Source: Neomegalonema perideroedes DSM 15528 | GTDB taxonomy: Bacteria; Pseudomonadota; Alphaproteobacteria; Rhodobacterales; Rhodobacteraceae | Assembly (NCBI RefSeq): GCF_000374145.1 | Contig: NZ_KB893653.1 | Location: 381,495-445,494, forward strand | Reading direction: 5' to 3' | DNA: 64,000 bases | Shown: in pieces, positions 35,871-43,568 of the stretch | Numbering within the stretch: the stretch's first letter is position 1 | Layout of the letters: each line of letters begins with the position of its first letter | Made by a program: the position numbers and the translations under genes | Notes under the pieces: generated by a model | What the model was told of the DNA's origin: nothing | What the model saw: the letters and a program-made list of their open reading frames with translations, nothing else | The model's database searches: none

Positions 35871-37048
35871 TGGGCGATAAAATCTCTGCTGAGAATGGCG
35901 GCGTGGCCTTCAAGGGCGATGGCAACACCATCATTGTCGGCTTCACGATTGAGCAGCATAAGGCTATTCTGAAAGAGCGTCTCGCCGAACTGCGCGAGCA
36001 GATCGCGCGCGAACATGGCAAGGATCTGCAAATCCTTGAACATGAGAGGTCAAGATTTGAGCGCAACCTCGCCGACCTCAACACCTCATATCAGGCGGCG
36101 CTGAAGCGTTTAGAAGAAATGGGCGAGGCTCTGCGTCGCCTCTCCGACGAGATTCCGCAAGAGCGCCTGAAAGCCGCTTATGAAGCCCTGAATCGTGGCG
36201 ATTCCAGCGAAGCCGACAAGATTTTCGCCGAAATTCGGAAATCAGCGGTCGCCACCATCTCTCGCGCCGCCGAGGCGGCTTATCAGCAAGGCCGCATCGC
36301 TTATGAAGCGATCCGCTGGCGCGAGGCCCGTGCGGACTTCGATGATGCCCATCGGCTGGAGCCGGAGAATGAGCTTTACATCTATTGGGCGGCGCGTCTG
36401 GCACGAGCCACGGGCGATTATATCGTCGCTGAGCCGCTCTATCGCCTCTCCCTCCAGCTGGCTGAAACGAACCATGGCGCCGCGTCATCCGAATACGCAG
36501 CGGCGGCGAGCAGTCTGGCTGGAGCGCTTGAAGACAAAGGCGAATACGCCGCCGCAGAGCCATGGTGCCGTCTGGCCATAGACATCGGGGAAAGGACGCT
36601 TGGGTCAAGCGACCCTATTTTGGCGCTCCGATTCAACAATCTCGCCAATCTGCGCCGAGCTCAAGGCGATCTCGTCGAAGCCGAGACCCTCTATCGCCGC
36701 ACCTTGGAGATCAACGAGAAAGTTCTTGGGCCAGATCATCCTGACTTGGCGAAAACACTCAATAATCTCGCTGGGCTGATAAGAACAAAAGGCGATATCG
36801 CCGCTGCCGAGCCGCTTTATCGGCGCGCCATCGCCATTGGCGAGAAAGCCCATGGGAGGGATCATCCCGAGCAGGCGACCCGTCTCAACAATCTCGCCTT
36901 TCTGCTTCAGCTCAAAGATGAACCCGCCGGAGCAGAGCTGCTTTATCTCCGCGCCATAACCATCGCCGAAGATAAACTCGGGCCGGATCATCCCCAAACT
37001 CAAAAAATCAAAGCCAATTACGCCCGCTTCAAATCCGCCCATCCCTGA
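35867..37048 (+). CDS. Coiled-coil/TPR protein (kinesin-light-chain-like repeats)
   Basis: A 393-aa cytoplasmic protein. Residues 3-24 hold the DKISAENGGVAFKGDGNTII motif shared with the preceding membrane protein. Residues about 25-85 are a charged coiled coil (KERLAELREQIAREHGKDLQ). From about residue 100 there are TPRs, the later ones of kinesin-light-chain type (ADFDDAHRLEPENELYIYWA, LNNLAGLIRTKGDIAAAEPL, LGPDHPDLAKTLNNLAGL). No enzymatic domain is seen, so it is a scaffold or sensor. Base composition is visibly lower in GC than the surroundings, especially at the 3' end (27 of 60 bases G/C at 36961-37020 by hand count). It lies just before tRNA-Pro, suggesting acquisition by transfer. 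Confidence 0.8.
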   Translation: MMGDKISAENGGVAFKGDGNTIIVGFTIEQHKAILKERLAELREQIAREHGKDLQILEHERSRFERNLADLNTSYQAALKRLEEMGEALRRLSDEIPQERLKAAYEALNRGDSSEADKIFAEIRKSAVATISRAAEAAYQQGRIAYEAIRWREARADFDDAHRLEPENELYIYWAARLARATGDYIVAEPLYRLSLQLAETNHGAASSEYAAAASSLAGALEDKGEYAAAEPWCRLAIDIGERTLGSSDPILALRFNNLANLRRAQGDLVEAETLYRRTLEINEKVLGPDHPDLAKTLNNLAGLIRTKGDIAAAEPLYRRAIAIGEKAHGRDHPEQATRLNNLAFLLQLKDEPAGAELLYLRAITIAEDKLGPDHPQTQKIKANYARFKSAHP

Positions 37049-37105
37049 CCCTTCGCGCCGCAGGCTTCTTGCGGCTTTGGCGCAAGTGATGTATCTCACG
37101 CGCGT

Positions 37106-37182
37106 CGGGGCGTAGCGCAGCCTGGTAGCGCGACAGTTTTGGGTACTGTAGGTCGTGAGTTCGAATCTCGCCGCCCCGACCA
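37106..37182 (+). tRNA. tRNA-Pro (anticodon UGG)
   Basis: A 77-base cloverleaf: acceptor stem CGGGGCG (37106-37112) pairs with CGCCCCG (37172-37178), followed by discriminator A and an encoded CCA. The anticodon loop TTTGGGT carries TGG. The T-loop is GTTCGAATC and the D-arm AGCGCAGCCTGGTAGCGC. The TPR module ends 57 bases upstream. A small GCCGCA...TGCGGC hairpin with TTT lies between (37057-37078) and may end the TPR transcript. Confidence 0.96.
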
Positions 37183-37324
37183 GAACCGTCGAGCGGAAGC
37201 CGCAAGCCTCCTCCGACGAACCTCTAACACCTTTCAAAATCCTCCAGCCGCGCCCGCCTCGGCGCTTCTTCTTCTCATTTTGACGCCCCGTCGCGGATCG
37301 GGGCCTCTCTCCGGACGCCGCCAA

Positions 37325-38458
37325 ATGACCCAAAATCACGGGAATCAAGATCAGGGAGCCCAAGGCCCCCAACCTAAGCCCGGCGTCCTGCGCATCCACG
37401 CCTATGTGGGCGGCGCAGCTCAGACGAAAAGCGGCAAACCCGCCGTCAAACTCTCCTCGAACGAAAATCCGCTCGGAGCCAGCCCCGCGGCCAAGGCCGC
37501 TTATGAAACGGCCGCGCGCAGCCTCCCCATCTATCCCGAGGGAAGCGCGCGGATCCTCCGCGAAGCCATCGCGGAGGCCGAAGGCCTCGATCCCGCCCGC
37601 ATCGTTTGCGGCGCAGGATCGGACGACATCCTCGCCCTGCTCGCCAAAGCCTATTCCGGCGAAGGCGACGAGGTGATCCACACAAGGCACGGCTTCTCCG
37701 TCTACCCCATCGCGGCGTTGACGGCCGGAGCCGAGCCCATCATGGCCGACGAGACCGACTTGCGCGCGGACGTGGACAAGATCCTCGATCTCTGCACCCC
37801 GCGCACCAAGCTGGTCTTTCTGGCCAATCCCAACAACCCGACCGGAACCTATCTCTCGATCAAGGAGATGGCGCGGCTGAGGGCGGAGCTTCCGCCGCAA
37901 GTCCTGCTGGTCGTGGACGAGGCCTACGCCGAATTCGCCGAGGCGGGCGATTTCGGCTCCGCGCTGAAGACGGTCGAGACCCGCGAGGATCTCGTCGTGA
38001 CGCGGACCTTCTCGAAGATCCATGGACTCGCGGGCCTGCGCGTGGGCTGGGGCTACATGCCCCTCGCCGTCGCGGACGCCCTGCACCGGATCCGAGGGCC
38101 TTTCAACACCTCCATCCCGGCGCAGATGGCCGGGGCGGCGGCGATCCGGGACCGGGCCCATATCGAGGCCTCCCGGAACCATGTGCTGCGCTGGCGGAGC
38201 TGGCTCGCGCAGGCGCTCGGCGGAATCGGGATAGAAGCCACGCCGAGCCAAGCCAATTTCCTGCTCTTGCGCTTCGATCCGGAAGGACCCCGAAGCGCTC
38301 CGGCCGCCGATGCATGGCTTCAGGAGCGGGGACTGATTTTGCGGCGGATGGAGGGCTACGGCCTCCCCGACCGGCTGCGGCTCTCGATCGGCCGCGAAGA
38401 AGACAACCGCGCGGTGGTCGAAGCGCTCGCGCAATTCATGACGGAAAATCATCAGTGA
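37325..38458 (+). CDS. hisC: Histidinol-phosphate aminotransferase
   Basis: A 377-aa class II PLP aminotransferase converting imidazoleacetol phosphate and glutamate to histidinol phosphate; in many bacteria also used for aromatic amino acids. Visible: KLSSNENPLGASPAAKAAYE, GAGSDDILALLAKAYSGEGD, FLANPNNPTGTYLSIKEMA, and the PLP lysine K231 in RTFSKIHGLAGLRVGWGY. ATG 37325 (MTQNHGNQDQ) is chosen; the first 20 residues are Gln/Gly-rich and not conserved. The stop overlaps the GTG start of the prephenate dehydrogenase gene, the usual hisC-tyrC pairing of alphaproteobacteria, so aromatic and histidine synthesis are linked. Confidence 0.94.
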   Translation: MTQNHGNQDQGAQGPQPKPGVLRIHAYVGGAAQTKSGKPAVKLSSNENPLGASPAAKAAYETAARSLPIYPEGSARILREAIAEAEGLDPARIVCGAGSDDILALLAKAYSGEGDEVIHTRHGFSVYPIAALTAGAEPIMADETDLRADVDKILDLCTPRTKLVFLANPNNPTGTYLSIKEMARLRAELPPQVLLVVDEAYAEFAEAGDFGSALKTVETREDLVVTRTFSKIHGLAGLRVGWGYMPLAVADALHRIRGPFNTSIPAQMAGAAAIRDRAHIEASRNHVLRWRSWLAQALGGIGIEATPSQANFLLLRFDPEGPRSAPAADAWLQERGLILRRMEGYGLPDRLRLSIGREEDNRAVVEALAQFMTENHQ

Positions 38459-40605
38459 CGAATGAGAAGAAGACGGGCGTGGACCTTGAGGCCGCCCGCA
38501 TCGCCGCGGAGCGGCTGGACGAAGGTCTGGACGCCATCGGTCCCGAAAGCGAGGACGAGGCGCTGAACGAAGAGGAAGAAGCCGAGGTCGCGAAGCTCTC
38601 CGACGAGGATTTCGACGAGGAAGGCGAAGAAGGCGAAGATGAGGACGAAGACGAGGACGGCGAAGAGGACGAAGACCTCGAAGCCGAAGCCTCCGCCGTC
38701 GTCGCCAAGGCGCTGAACGCCCAAAGCCCCCGCATGAGCCGTCTGGCGATCATCGGGCTCGGCCATATCGGCGGCTCCATCGCTCTGGCCGCGCGCCGGG
38801 CGGGGATCGCCTCGCATATCTCCGGCTACGTCCGCAATCCTGAGGATCGCGAAGCCGCCGAGCGGCTGGGCTTCGTGGATTCGCTCCATGTTAGCGCCGC
38901 CGAGGCCGCCGAGGGCGCGGATCTGACGATCCTTTGCGTTCCGGTCGGCGCCATGGCCAAGGTCGCCGCCGAGATCGCGCCCTCGCTGGCGCCGGATTCG
39001 ATCCTGACGGACGTCGGTTCGGTCAAGGGCGCGGTGGTCGAGGCCGTGACGCCTCTCGTGCCGCCGGGCGTGCATTTCGTGCCGGCCCATCCTCTGGCGG
39101 GCACCGAGCATTCCGGCCCCGAATCCGCCTTCGCGGAGCTCTTCGACGGACGCTGGGCCATCCTGACTCCGCCCGAGGGCACCGATCCCGAGGCCGTCGC
39201 GGTTCTGCGCGGCTTCTGGGAGAAGCTCGGCGCGAACGTCGACGAGATGACCGTCGCCCATCACGACCGCGCTTTGGCTCTGATCAGCCATCTGCCCCAC
39301 GCCATCGCCTACACCATCGTGGGCACGGCGGCGGACGCCGAGGACGTGTCTCAGGCCGAGATCATCAAATATTCGGCTTCGGGCTTCCGCGACTTCACCC
39401 GCATCGCGGCTTCGGATCCGGTGATGTGGCGCGACATCTTCCTCAACAACCGCGAGGCCCTGCTTGAGGCCTTCGGACGCCTTGAGGAGGATCTGGTGGC
39501 GCTGCGTCGGGCGATCCGCTCCGGCGACGGCGATTATATGTATAAGCATTTCTCCCGCACCCGCGAGATCCGCCGGGGGATCGTGCAGGCCGGTCAGGAC
39601 GTGGCGGCGGCGAACTTCGGCCGTCCGCATGGTCAGGCCGGACGCAAGGCGCCTTCGCCGCGCACCGTCGAATCCGACGCGGGCCGCAGCTTCCGCCGTC
39701 CTGAGAACGAAGAGCGCGGCGGTTTCGGCCGTCCCTCCGATTTCGGCGACCGTCCCCGTCGCAGCTTCGATCGTGACGGCGGGCGCGAAGGCGGCGGCGG
39801 CTATCGCGGACGCGAAGGCGGCGGGGATCGTCCCTTCCGTCCGCGCGAGGGCGGCGGCGGCGGCTTTGGCGGCGCGCCCCGCAGCTTCTGGCGCAAAGAC
39901 GACGAGGGCGGGCGTCCTTTCCGTCCGCGTGAGGGCGGCGAGGGCGGCGACCGTCCCTTCCGCAAGCCCTATGAGGGCGGCGGGGATCGCCCCTTCCGTC
40001 CGCGCGACGGCGAGGGCGGAGATCGTCCTTTCCGCAAACCCTTCGGCGGCGGCGACCGTCCCTTCCGTCCGCGTGAAGGCGGCGAGGGCGGCGACCGTCC
40101 CTTCCGCAAGCCTTTCGGCGGCGGCGACCGTCCCTTCCGTCCGCGCGACGGCGAGGGCGGGGGAGATCGTCCCTTCCGCAAGCCCTATGAGGGCGGCGGC
40201 GACCGCCCCTTCCGTCCGCGCGAGGGCGGCGGCGGAGATCGTCCTTTCCGCAAGCCTTACGAAGGCGGCGGGGATCGCCCCTTCCGTCCGCGTGAGGGCG
40301 GCGGCGACCGTCCCTTCCGTCCGCGCGACGGCGAGGGCGGGGGAGATCGTCCCTTCCGCAAGCCCTATGAGGGCGGCGGCCGGTCCTTCGGCGGCCCGCG
40401 CGAAGGCGGCGGCGGGGATCGTCCCTTCCGCAAGCCGGGCGGTTTCGGCGGCGGCGGCGGCTTCGGCGGCGGCCGGTCCTTCGGCGGCCCGCGTGAAGGC
40501 GGCGGCGGACGCGGCTTCGGCGGTCCGCGCGACGGCGGCCCTCGCGGGGGCGGCGGCGGTTTCGGCGGCCCGCGTCGGCCTCCCTTCCGTCGCGACGACG
40601 AGTGA
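38455..40605 (+). CDS. tyrC: Prephenate dehydrogenase with acidic head and GRF-rich repeat tail
   Basis: A 716-aa protein. The core, about residues 94-385, is a complete prephenate/arogenate dehydrogenase (tyrosine synthesis): NAD-binding LAIIGLGHIGGSIALA with G101/G103/G106, ILTDVGSVKGAVVEA, FVPAHPLAGTEHSGP, and HHDRALALISHLPHAIAY with the catalytic His. Homologues are about 300 aa. Before it lie about 93 residues with a dense Asp/Glu run (EEGEDEDEDEDGEEDEDLEA). After it lie about 330 residues of Gly, Arg, Pro and Phe, with 14 DRPFR motifs in alternating GGDRPFRPRE and GGDRPFRKPYEGG units. GTG 38455 overlaps the hisC stop (GTGA). An internal ATG at 38734 matches the usual family start but lacks a ribosome site. 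The tail resembles those of RNA-binding proteins; its presence on this enzyme is highly unusual. Confidence 0.9.
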   Translation: MTNEKKTGVDLEAARIAAERLDEGLDAIGPESEDEALNEEEEAEVAKLSDEDFDEEGEEGEDEDEDEDGEEDEDLEAEASAVVAKALNAQSPRMSRLAIIGLGHIGGSIALAARRAGIASHISGYVRNPEDREAAERLGFVDSLHVSAAEAAEGADLTILCVPVGAMAKVAAEIAPSLAPDSILTDVGSVKGAVVEAVTPLVPPGVHFVPAHPLAGTEHSGPESAFAELFDGRWAILTPPEGTDPEAVAVLRGFWEKLGANVDEMTVAHHDRALALISHLPHAIAYTIVGTAADAEDVSQAEIIKYSASGFRDFTRIAASDPVMWRDIFLNNREALLEAFGRLEEDLVALRRAIRSGDGDYMYKHFSRTREIRRGIVQAGQDVAAANFGRPHGQAGRKAPSPRTVESDAGRSFRRPENEERGGFGRPSDFGDRPRRSFDRDGGREGGGGYRGREGGGDRPFRPREGGGGGFGGAPRSFWRKDDEGGRPFRPREGGEGGDRPFRKPYEGGGDRPFRPRDGEGGDRPFRKPFGGGDRPFRPREGGEGGDRPFRKPFGGGDRPFRPRDGEGGGDRPFRKPYEGGGDRPFRPREGGGGDRPFRKPYEGGGDRPFRPREGGGDRPFRPRDGEGGGDRPFRKPYEGGGRSFGGPREGGGGDRPFRKPGGFGGGGGFGGGRSFGGPREGGGGRGFGGPRDGGPRGGGGGFGGPRRPPFRRDDE
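39822..40440 (+). repeat. In-frame tandem-like coding repeats of the dehydrogenase tail
   Basis: Short units of roughly 33-45 bases centred on GATCGTCCCTTCCGTCCGCG or GACCGTCCCTTCCGCAAGCC recur, all in the frame of the prephenate dehydrogenase. Synonymous differences between units (GAT/GAC, AAG/AAA) show some age. The array is likely prone to slippage and unequal recombination, so copy number may differ between strains and in short-read assemblies. Confidence 0.85.
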
Positions 40606-40618
40606 TTGAATGAAGATG

Positions 40619-40649
40619 CCCCCTCGCCGCAAGGCGAGGGGGTTTCTCT
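40619..40649 (+). terminator. Intrinsic terminator after the prephenate dehydrogenase gene
   Basis: Perfect 10-bp stem CCCCCTCGCC (40619-40628) and GGCGAGGGGG (40633-40642), GCAA tetraloop, followed by TTTCTCT. It ends just before the flavin reductase gene. Confidence 0.85.
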
Positions 40650-40661
40650 ATGAGGATTCCC

Positions 40662-41279
40662 ATGTTTTACCGGCCCGGACGCGACCCTCACGGCTTGCCG
40701 CATGACCCTCTCAAGTCCTGCATAGCGCCGCGCCCCATCGCTTGGGTGACGAGCCTCGATGCTGAGGGCGTCGTGAATCTGGCGCCTTTCAGCTTCTTCG
40801 CCATGGTCTCCGACGCGCCGCCGACCCTGATGATCTCCTGCAACGGGCGCAAGCCGGGGCTCGACGAAGCCAAGGACACGCGCCGCAACGTCGAGGCGGC
40901 GGGGGAATTCGTCGTCAATATGGCGACCTACGACCAGCGCGAGGCCGTGAGCCTCAGCAGCGCGGCCTATCCCGCCGGGATCAGCGAGGCCGAGGCTTTA
41001 GGGCTGGCTCTGGCGCCGGGCCGCGAGATCCGCACGCCGCGTCTGGAGGCGGCGCCGGTCGCGCTGGAATGCCGGCTCTGGAGGATGGTTCCGCTGATGA
41101 ATCCCGATGAGGCCATGATCCTCGGCGAGATCGTCGGGGTGCATATCCGCGACGAAGCCCTGACCGAAGGACATCTGGACCTCGCCCGGATCAAGCCTCT
41201 GGCGCGGCTGGGCTATCAGGAATATGCGGCGGTCGAGCGGGTCTTCGCCATCCCCCGGCCCAAGAAGCCGCAGGCTTAA
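40662..41279 (+). CDS. Flavin reductase-like FMN-binding protein
   Basis: A 205-aa split-barrel protein: MFYRPGRDPHGLPHDPLKSC, IAPRPIAWVTSLDAEGVVNL, APFSFFAMVSDAPPTLMISC, KDTRRNVEAAGEFVVNMATY. These are the FMN-contacting strands of the flavin reductase-like domain family that provides reduced flavin to monooxygenases or acts as a flavoprotein oxidoreductase. The partner is unknown. ATG 40662 is preferred over the in-frame ATG at 40650 because GAGG is correctly placed before it and 40650 touches the terminator. The gene converges on nth, and their stop codons share TTAA. Confidence 0.85.
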   Translation: MFYRPGRDPHGLPHDPLKSCIAPRPIAWVTSLDAEGVVNLAPFSFFAMVSDAPPTLMISCNGRKPGLDEAKDTRRNVEAAGEFVVNMATYDQREAVSLSSAAYPAGISEAEALGLALAPGREIRTPRLEAAPVALECRLWRMVPLMNPDEAMILGEIVGVHIRDEALTEGHLDLARIKPLARLGYQEYAAVERVFAIPRPKKPQA

Positions 41280-41908
41280 GCCGTCTTCTCCGGGAAAAGG
41301 CAGAGATCCCGCGCCACGCAGATTCCGCATTTCGGCGCGCGGGCCGTGCAGACGTAGCGCCCGTGCAGGATCAGCCAGTGATGCGCATGGAGCCGCCAGC
41401 GCTCCGGGACGACCCGCTCTAAGGCCGCCTCCACCGCCGCGACGTCCTTCCCCGGCGCCAGCCCGGTGCGGTTGGAGACCCTGAACACATGGGTGTCCAC
41501 GGCGATGGTGGGCCAGCCGAAGCCGATGTTGAGCACCACATTGGCCGTCTTGCGCCCCACGCCCGGCAGGGATTCCAGCGCCGCGCGATCCTCGGGAACT
41601 TCGCCGCCGAAATCCTCAAGCAGGCGGCGGCTCAAGGCGACGACGTTCTTCGCCTTGTTCTTATAAAGCCCGATGGATTTAATGGCCTCGGTCAGAGCCT
41701 CCTCGCCGAGCGCGAGCATGGCCTCAGGCGTGCGGACCTTGGCGAAGAGCGGCCCCGTGGCCTTGTTCACGCCCTTGTCGGTGGCTTGGGCCGAGAGGAC
41801 CACCGCCACCAAGAGCGTATAGAGATTGACGAAATCCAGCTCGCCTTTCGGCTCGGGGTTCTGAGCCGCGAGCCGGGCGAAGAACTCGTCGATCTGGCCG
41901 GGAGTCAT
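41276..41908 (-). CDS. nth: Endonuclease III (DNA glycosylase/AP lyase)
   Basis: A 210-aa base-excision repair enzyme removing oxidised pyrimidines. Helix-hairpin-helix LPGVGRKTANVVLNIGFG with the catalytic Lys, followed by the catalytic Asp in IAVDTHVFRVSNR. The C-terminal iron-sulfur cluster ligands are C-x6-C-x2-C-x5-C (CTARAPKCGICVARDLC). Its stop overlaps the convergent flavin reductase stop by 3 bases, so the transcripts must overlap. The next gene on the strand (DUF484) ends 14 bases upstream, suggesting one unit. Confidence 0.96.
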   Translation of the reverse strand: MTPGQIDEFFARLAAQNPEPKGELDFVNLYTLLVAVVLSAQATDKGVNKATGPLFAKVRTPEAMLALGEEALTEAIKSIGLYKNKAKNVVALSRRLLEDFGGEVPEDRAALESLPGVGRKTANVVLNIGFGWPTIAVDTHVFRVSNRTGLAPGKDVAAVEAALERVVPERWRLHAHHWLILHGRYVCTARAPKCGICVARDLCLFPEKTA

Positions 41909-41922
41909 GAGGGAGGGGAGGC

Positions 41923-42651
41923 TCAGCGCCCCGCCTCCGCCAATTCGAACCAGCGGCGCCCGGCGCGGCTGGTCACGCCGCCGAGGAAGGCCACCAGATC
42001 CGCCGACATTTCTTCGGTGAAGCGGTCGGGCGCCGAGGAGCCGAAGAGCAGCAGGCCGCCGGGGCGTCCGGGGCCGAAATCGAGCCGCACCAGCGCCTCG
42101 GTGGCGATGGGCGCGCCTTGGTCGTGCAGGCCCATGGTCATGCGCAGAGCCGGGCGCAGCACGCAGCCTTGCCCCGAAGCGCCCATCAGCCGCGCCAGAG
42201 CCGCCGCGTCGATCCAGCGGGCGCCGCCGCCCCCCGGCAAAGCCGGGAGGCCGCGCTCAAGGCAGAGCGCCACCGATTCGAGATCGAAGATGGTGCGGAA
42301 GCCCTCGGTGGCGGCCTCGACGAATCCGGCGAAGCTGGCGGCGTCCAGCACGGCGAGGGTCGCCGCCCGCATGGATTCCGCCGCGAGGGCGTTCAGCTCG
42401 ATGGTCTCGATCAGCTCGTCGCGCAGCTCGGTCAGCTCGGCGACGCGCTGCTGAAGCCTCCGGATGGCGGCGCTTTCATAGCTCAGCACGTTGTCGCCGC
42501 TCTGGCGGCTGCGGACGTCCAGAGCGGCCCGCGCCAAATCCGGATCATCCCGGAAGATGCCGGGATGGATCTTCAGAAAGCTGCGGACGGCCTCCGGATC
42601 GAGGCGTTTGGCCTCGCGCAGAGAAACGTCCCGAGCCTGTTCGTCGCGCAT
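41923..42651 (-). CDS. DUF484 family (GAF-like) protein
   Basis: A 242-aa cytoplasmic protein: FLKIHPGIFRDDPDLARAAL near the N-terminus, then a coiled coil (RRLQQRVAELTELRDELIET) and a GAF-like domain (GFRTIFDLESVALCLERGLP...RLDFGPGRPGGLLLFGSSAP, ending in FTEEMSADLVAFLGGV). This is the full DUF484 layout. Members often sit near xerC or dapF; here it is upstream of nth. The role is unestablished. Confidence 0.87.
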   Translation of the reverse strand: MRDEQARDVSLREAKRLDPEAVRSFLKIHPGIFRDDPDLARAALDVRSRQSGDNVLSYESAAIRRLQQRVAELTELRDELIETIELNALAAESMRAATLAVLDAASFAGFVEAATEGFRTIFDLESVALCLERGLPALPGGGGARWIDAAALARLMGASGQGCVLRPALRMTMGLHDQGAPIATEALVRLDFGPGRPGGLLLFGSSAPDRFTEEMSADLVAFLGGVTSRAGRRWFELAEAGR

Positions 42652-42698
42652 CGATGCTCCCCCCGAAGCCCCGCCCCTGAAGCCCCGTCAACACTTCC

Positions 42699-43352
42699 TT
42701 AAAGGATAGATTGCCCGGTTTTCGCCCAATCCGCAACAAAGGCCGCAAGCCCCTTGTCGGTCAGAGGATGGTTCGCCAGAAGCTTGACCACGTTCGGCGG
42801 AATGGTGGCCACGTCGGCGCCGATCTTGGCCGCCTGCTGCACATGATTGACGTTGCGGATCGAGGCGGCCAGAATCTGGGTCTTGAAGCGGTAGTTGTCG
42901 TAGATCTCGCGGATGTCGGCGATCAGCTCCATGCCTTCGAGGCCGATGTCGTCGAGCCGCCCGATGAAGGGCGAGATATAGGTCGCGCCCGCCTTGGCCG
43001 CGAGCAGAGCCTGAGCCGAGGAGAAGCACAAGGTGACGTTCACCGGAGTCCCGGCGTCCGAGAGGACGCGGCAGGTCTTGAGGCCGTCCCAGGTCAGCGG
43101 CACCTTCACCGCCACGTTGGAGGCGATGGCGGCCAGCTTCTTGCCCTCTTTGAGCATGGTCTCGAAATCGGTGGCGGCGACTTCGGCGCTGACATGGCCT
43201 TCGGTGAGGGCGGCGATCTCGGCGATGACGTCGAGGAATTTGCGGCCCGATTTCGCGATCAGCGAGGGATTGGTGGTCACGCCGTCCACCATGCCGGTGG
43301 CGGCGAGGTCGCGGATCTCGGCGATCTCCGCCGTGTCGATGAAGAATTTCAT
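42699..43352 (-). CDS. tal: Transaldolase / fructose-6-phosphate aldolase-like (small class)
   Basis: A 217-aa TIM barrel of the short transaldolase family. [38 protein letters not shown], and the Schiff-base Lys in [35 protein letters not shown] and [14 protein letters not shown] are also family hallmarks. It interconverts sugar phosphates in the non-oxidative pentose phosphate pathway, or cleaves fructose 6-phosphate; the family separates these only by subtle residues. ATG 43352 with GGAGAGCCTCC upstream is the start. It is divergent to priA, with a family B repeat between. Confidence 0.93.
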   Translation of the reverse strand: MKFFIDTAEIAEIRDLAATGMVDGVTTNPSLIAKSGRKFLDVIAEIAALTEGHVSAEVAATDFETMLKEGKKLAAIASNVAVKVPLTWDGLKTCRVLSDAGTPVNVTLCFSSAQALLAAKAGATYISPFIGRLDDIGLEGMELIADIREIYDNYRFKTQILAASIRNVNHVQQAAKIGADVATIPPNVVKLLANHPLTDKGLAAFVADWAKTGQSIL

Positions 43353-43408
43353 GGAGGCTCTCCTGATCGGCCGCAGGGCGCGGCGCGAGGCCGCTTTCCC
43401 GGCTTCTA

Positions 43409-43512
43409 GAGCATTTTCCAGTGAAGCCGACAAGGCTTCGCGTCGTGAAAATGCGATCGCTAAAAAGGAAGCTGGAGCGTTTGAGCGATCCCAGAAGATC
43501 GGAAAACGCTCT
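43409..43512. repeat. Intergenic double-hairpin repeat, family B copy 3
   Basis: GAGCATTTTCCAGTGAAGCC at 43409 with closing GTGAAAATGC, then GGAGCGTTTGAGCGATCC and closing GGAAAACGCTC. It is nearly the same sequence and layout as 7568-7668, and likewise lies shortly upstream of a plus-strand gene (priA). Confidence 0.75.
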
Positions 43513-43568
43513 CAGCCATTCGCAGGAGCTTCGCCAGAGCGCTTGTCGGCTTGGGCGGGGCCGAGGGC

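Noticed and set aside
35609-37182. Integrative island with att sites at tRNA-Pro
   Set aside because: I found no direct repeat of the tRNA 3' end upstream of the TPR module and no integrase. Transfer is suggested only by composition.
38734-38736. ATG 38734 as the true start of the prephenate dehydrogenase
   Set aside because: It matches the usual family N-terminus but has no ribosome site, whereas GTG 38455 overlaps the hisC stop in the coupled manner common in this window. Internal initiation remains possible.
39822-40440. Regular repeats resembling a CRISPR array
   Set aside because: Units are in frame with a continuous protein, vary synonymously, differ in length and have no unique spacers or cas genes nearby.
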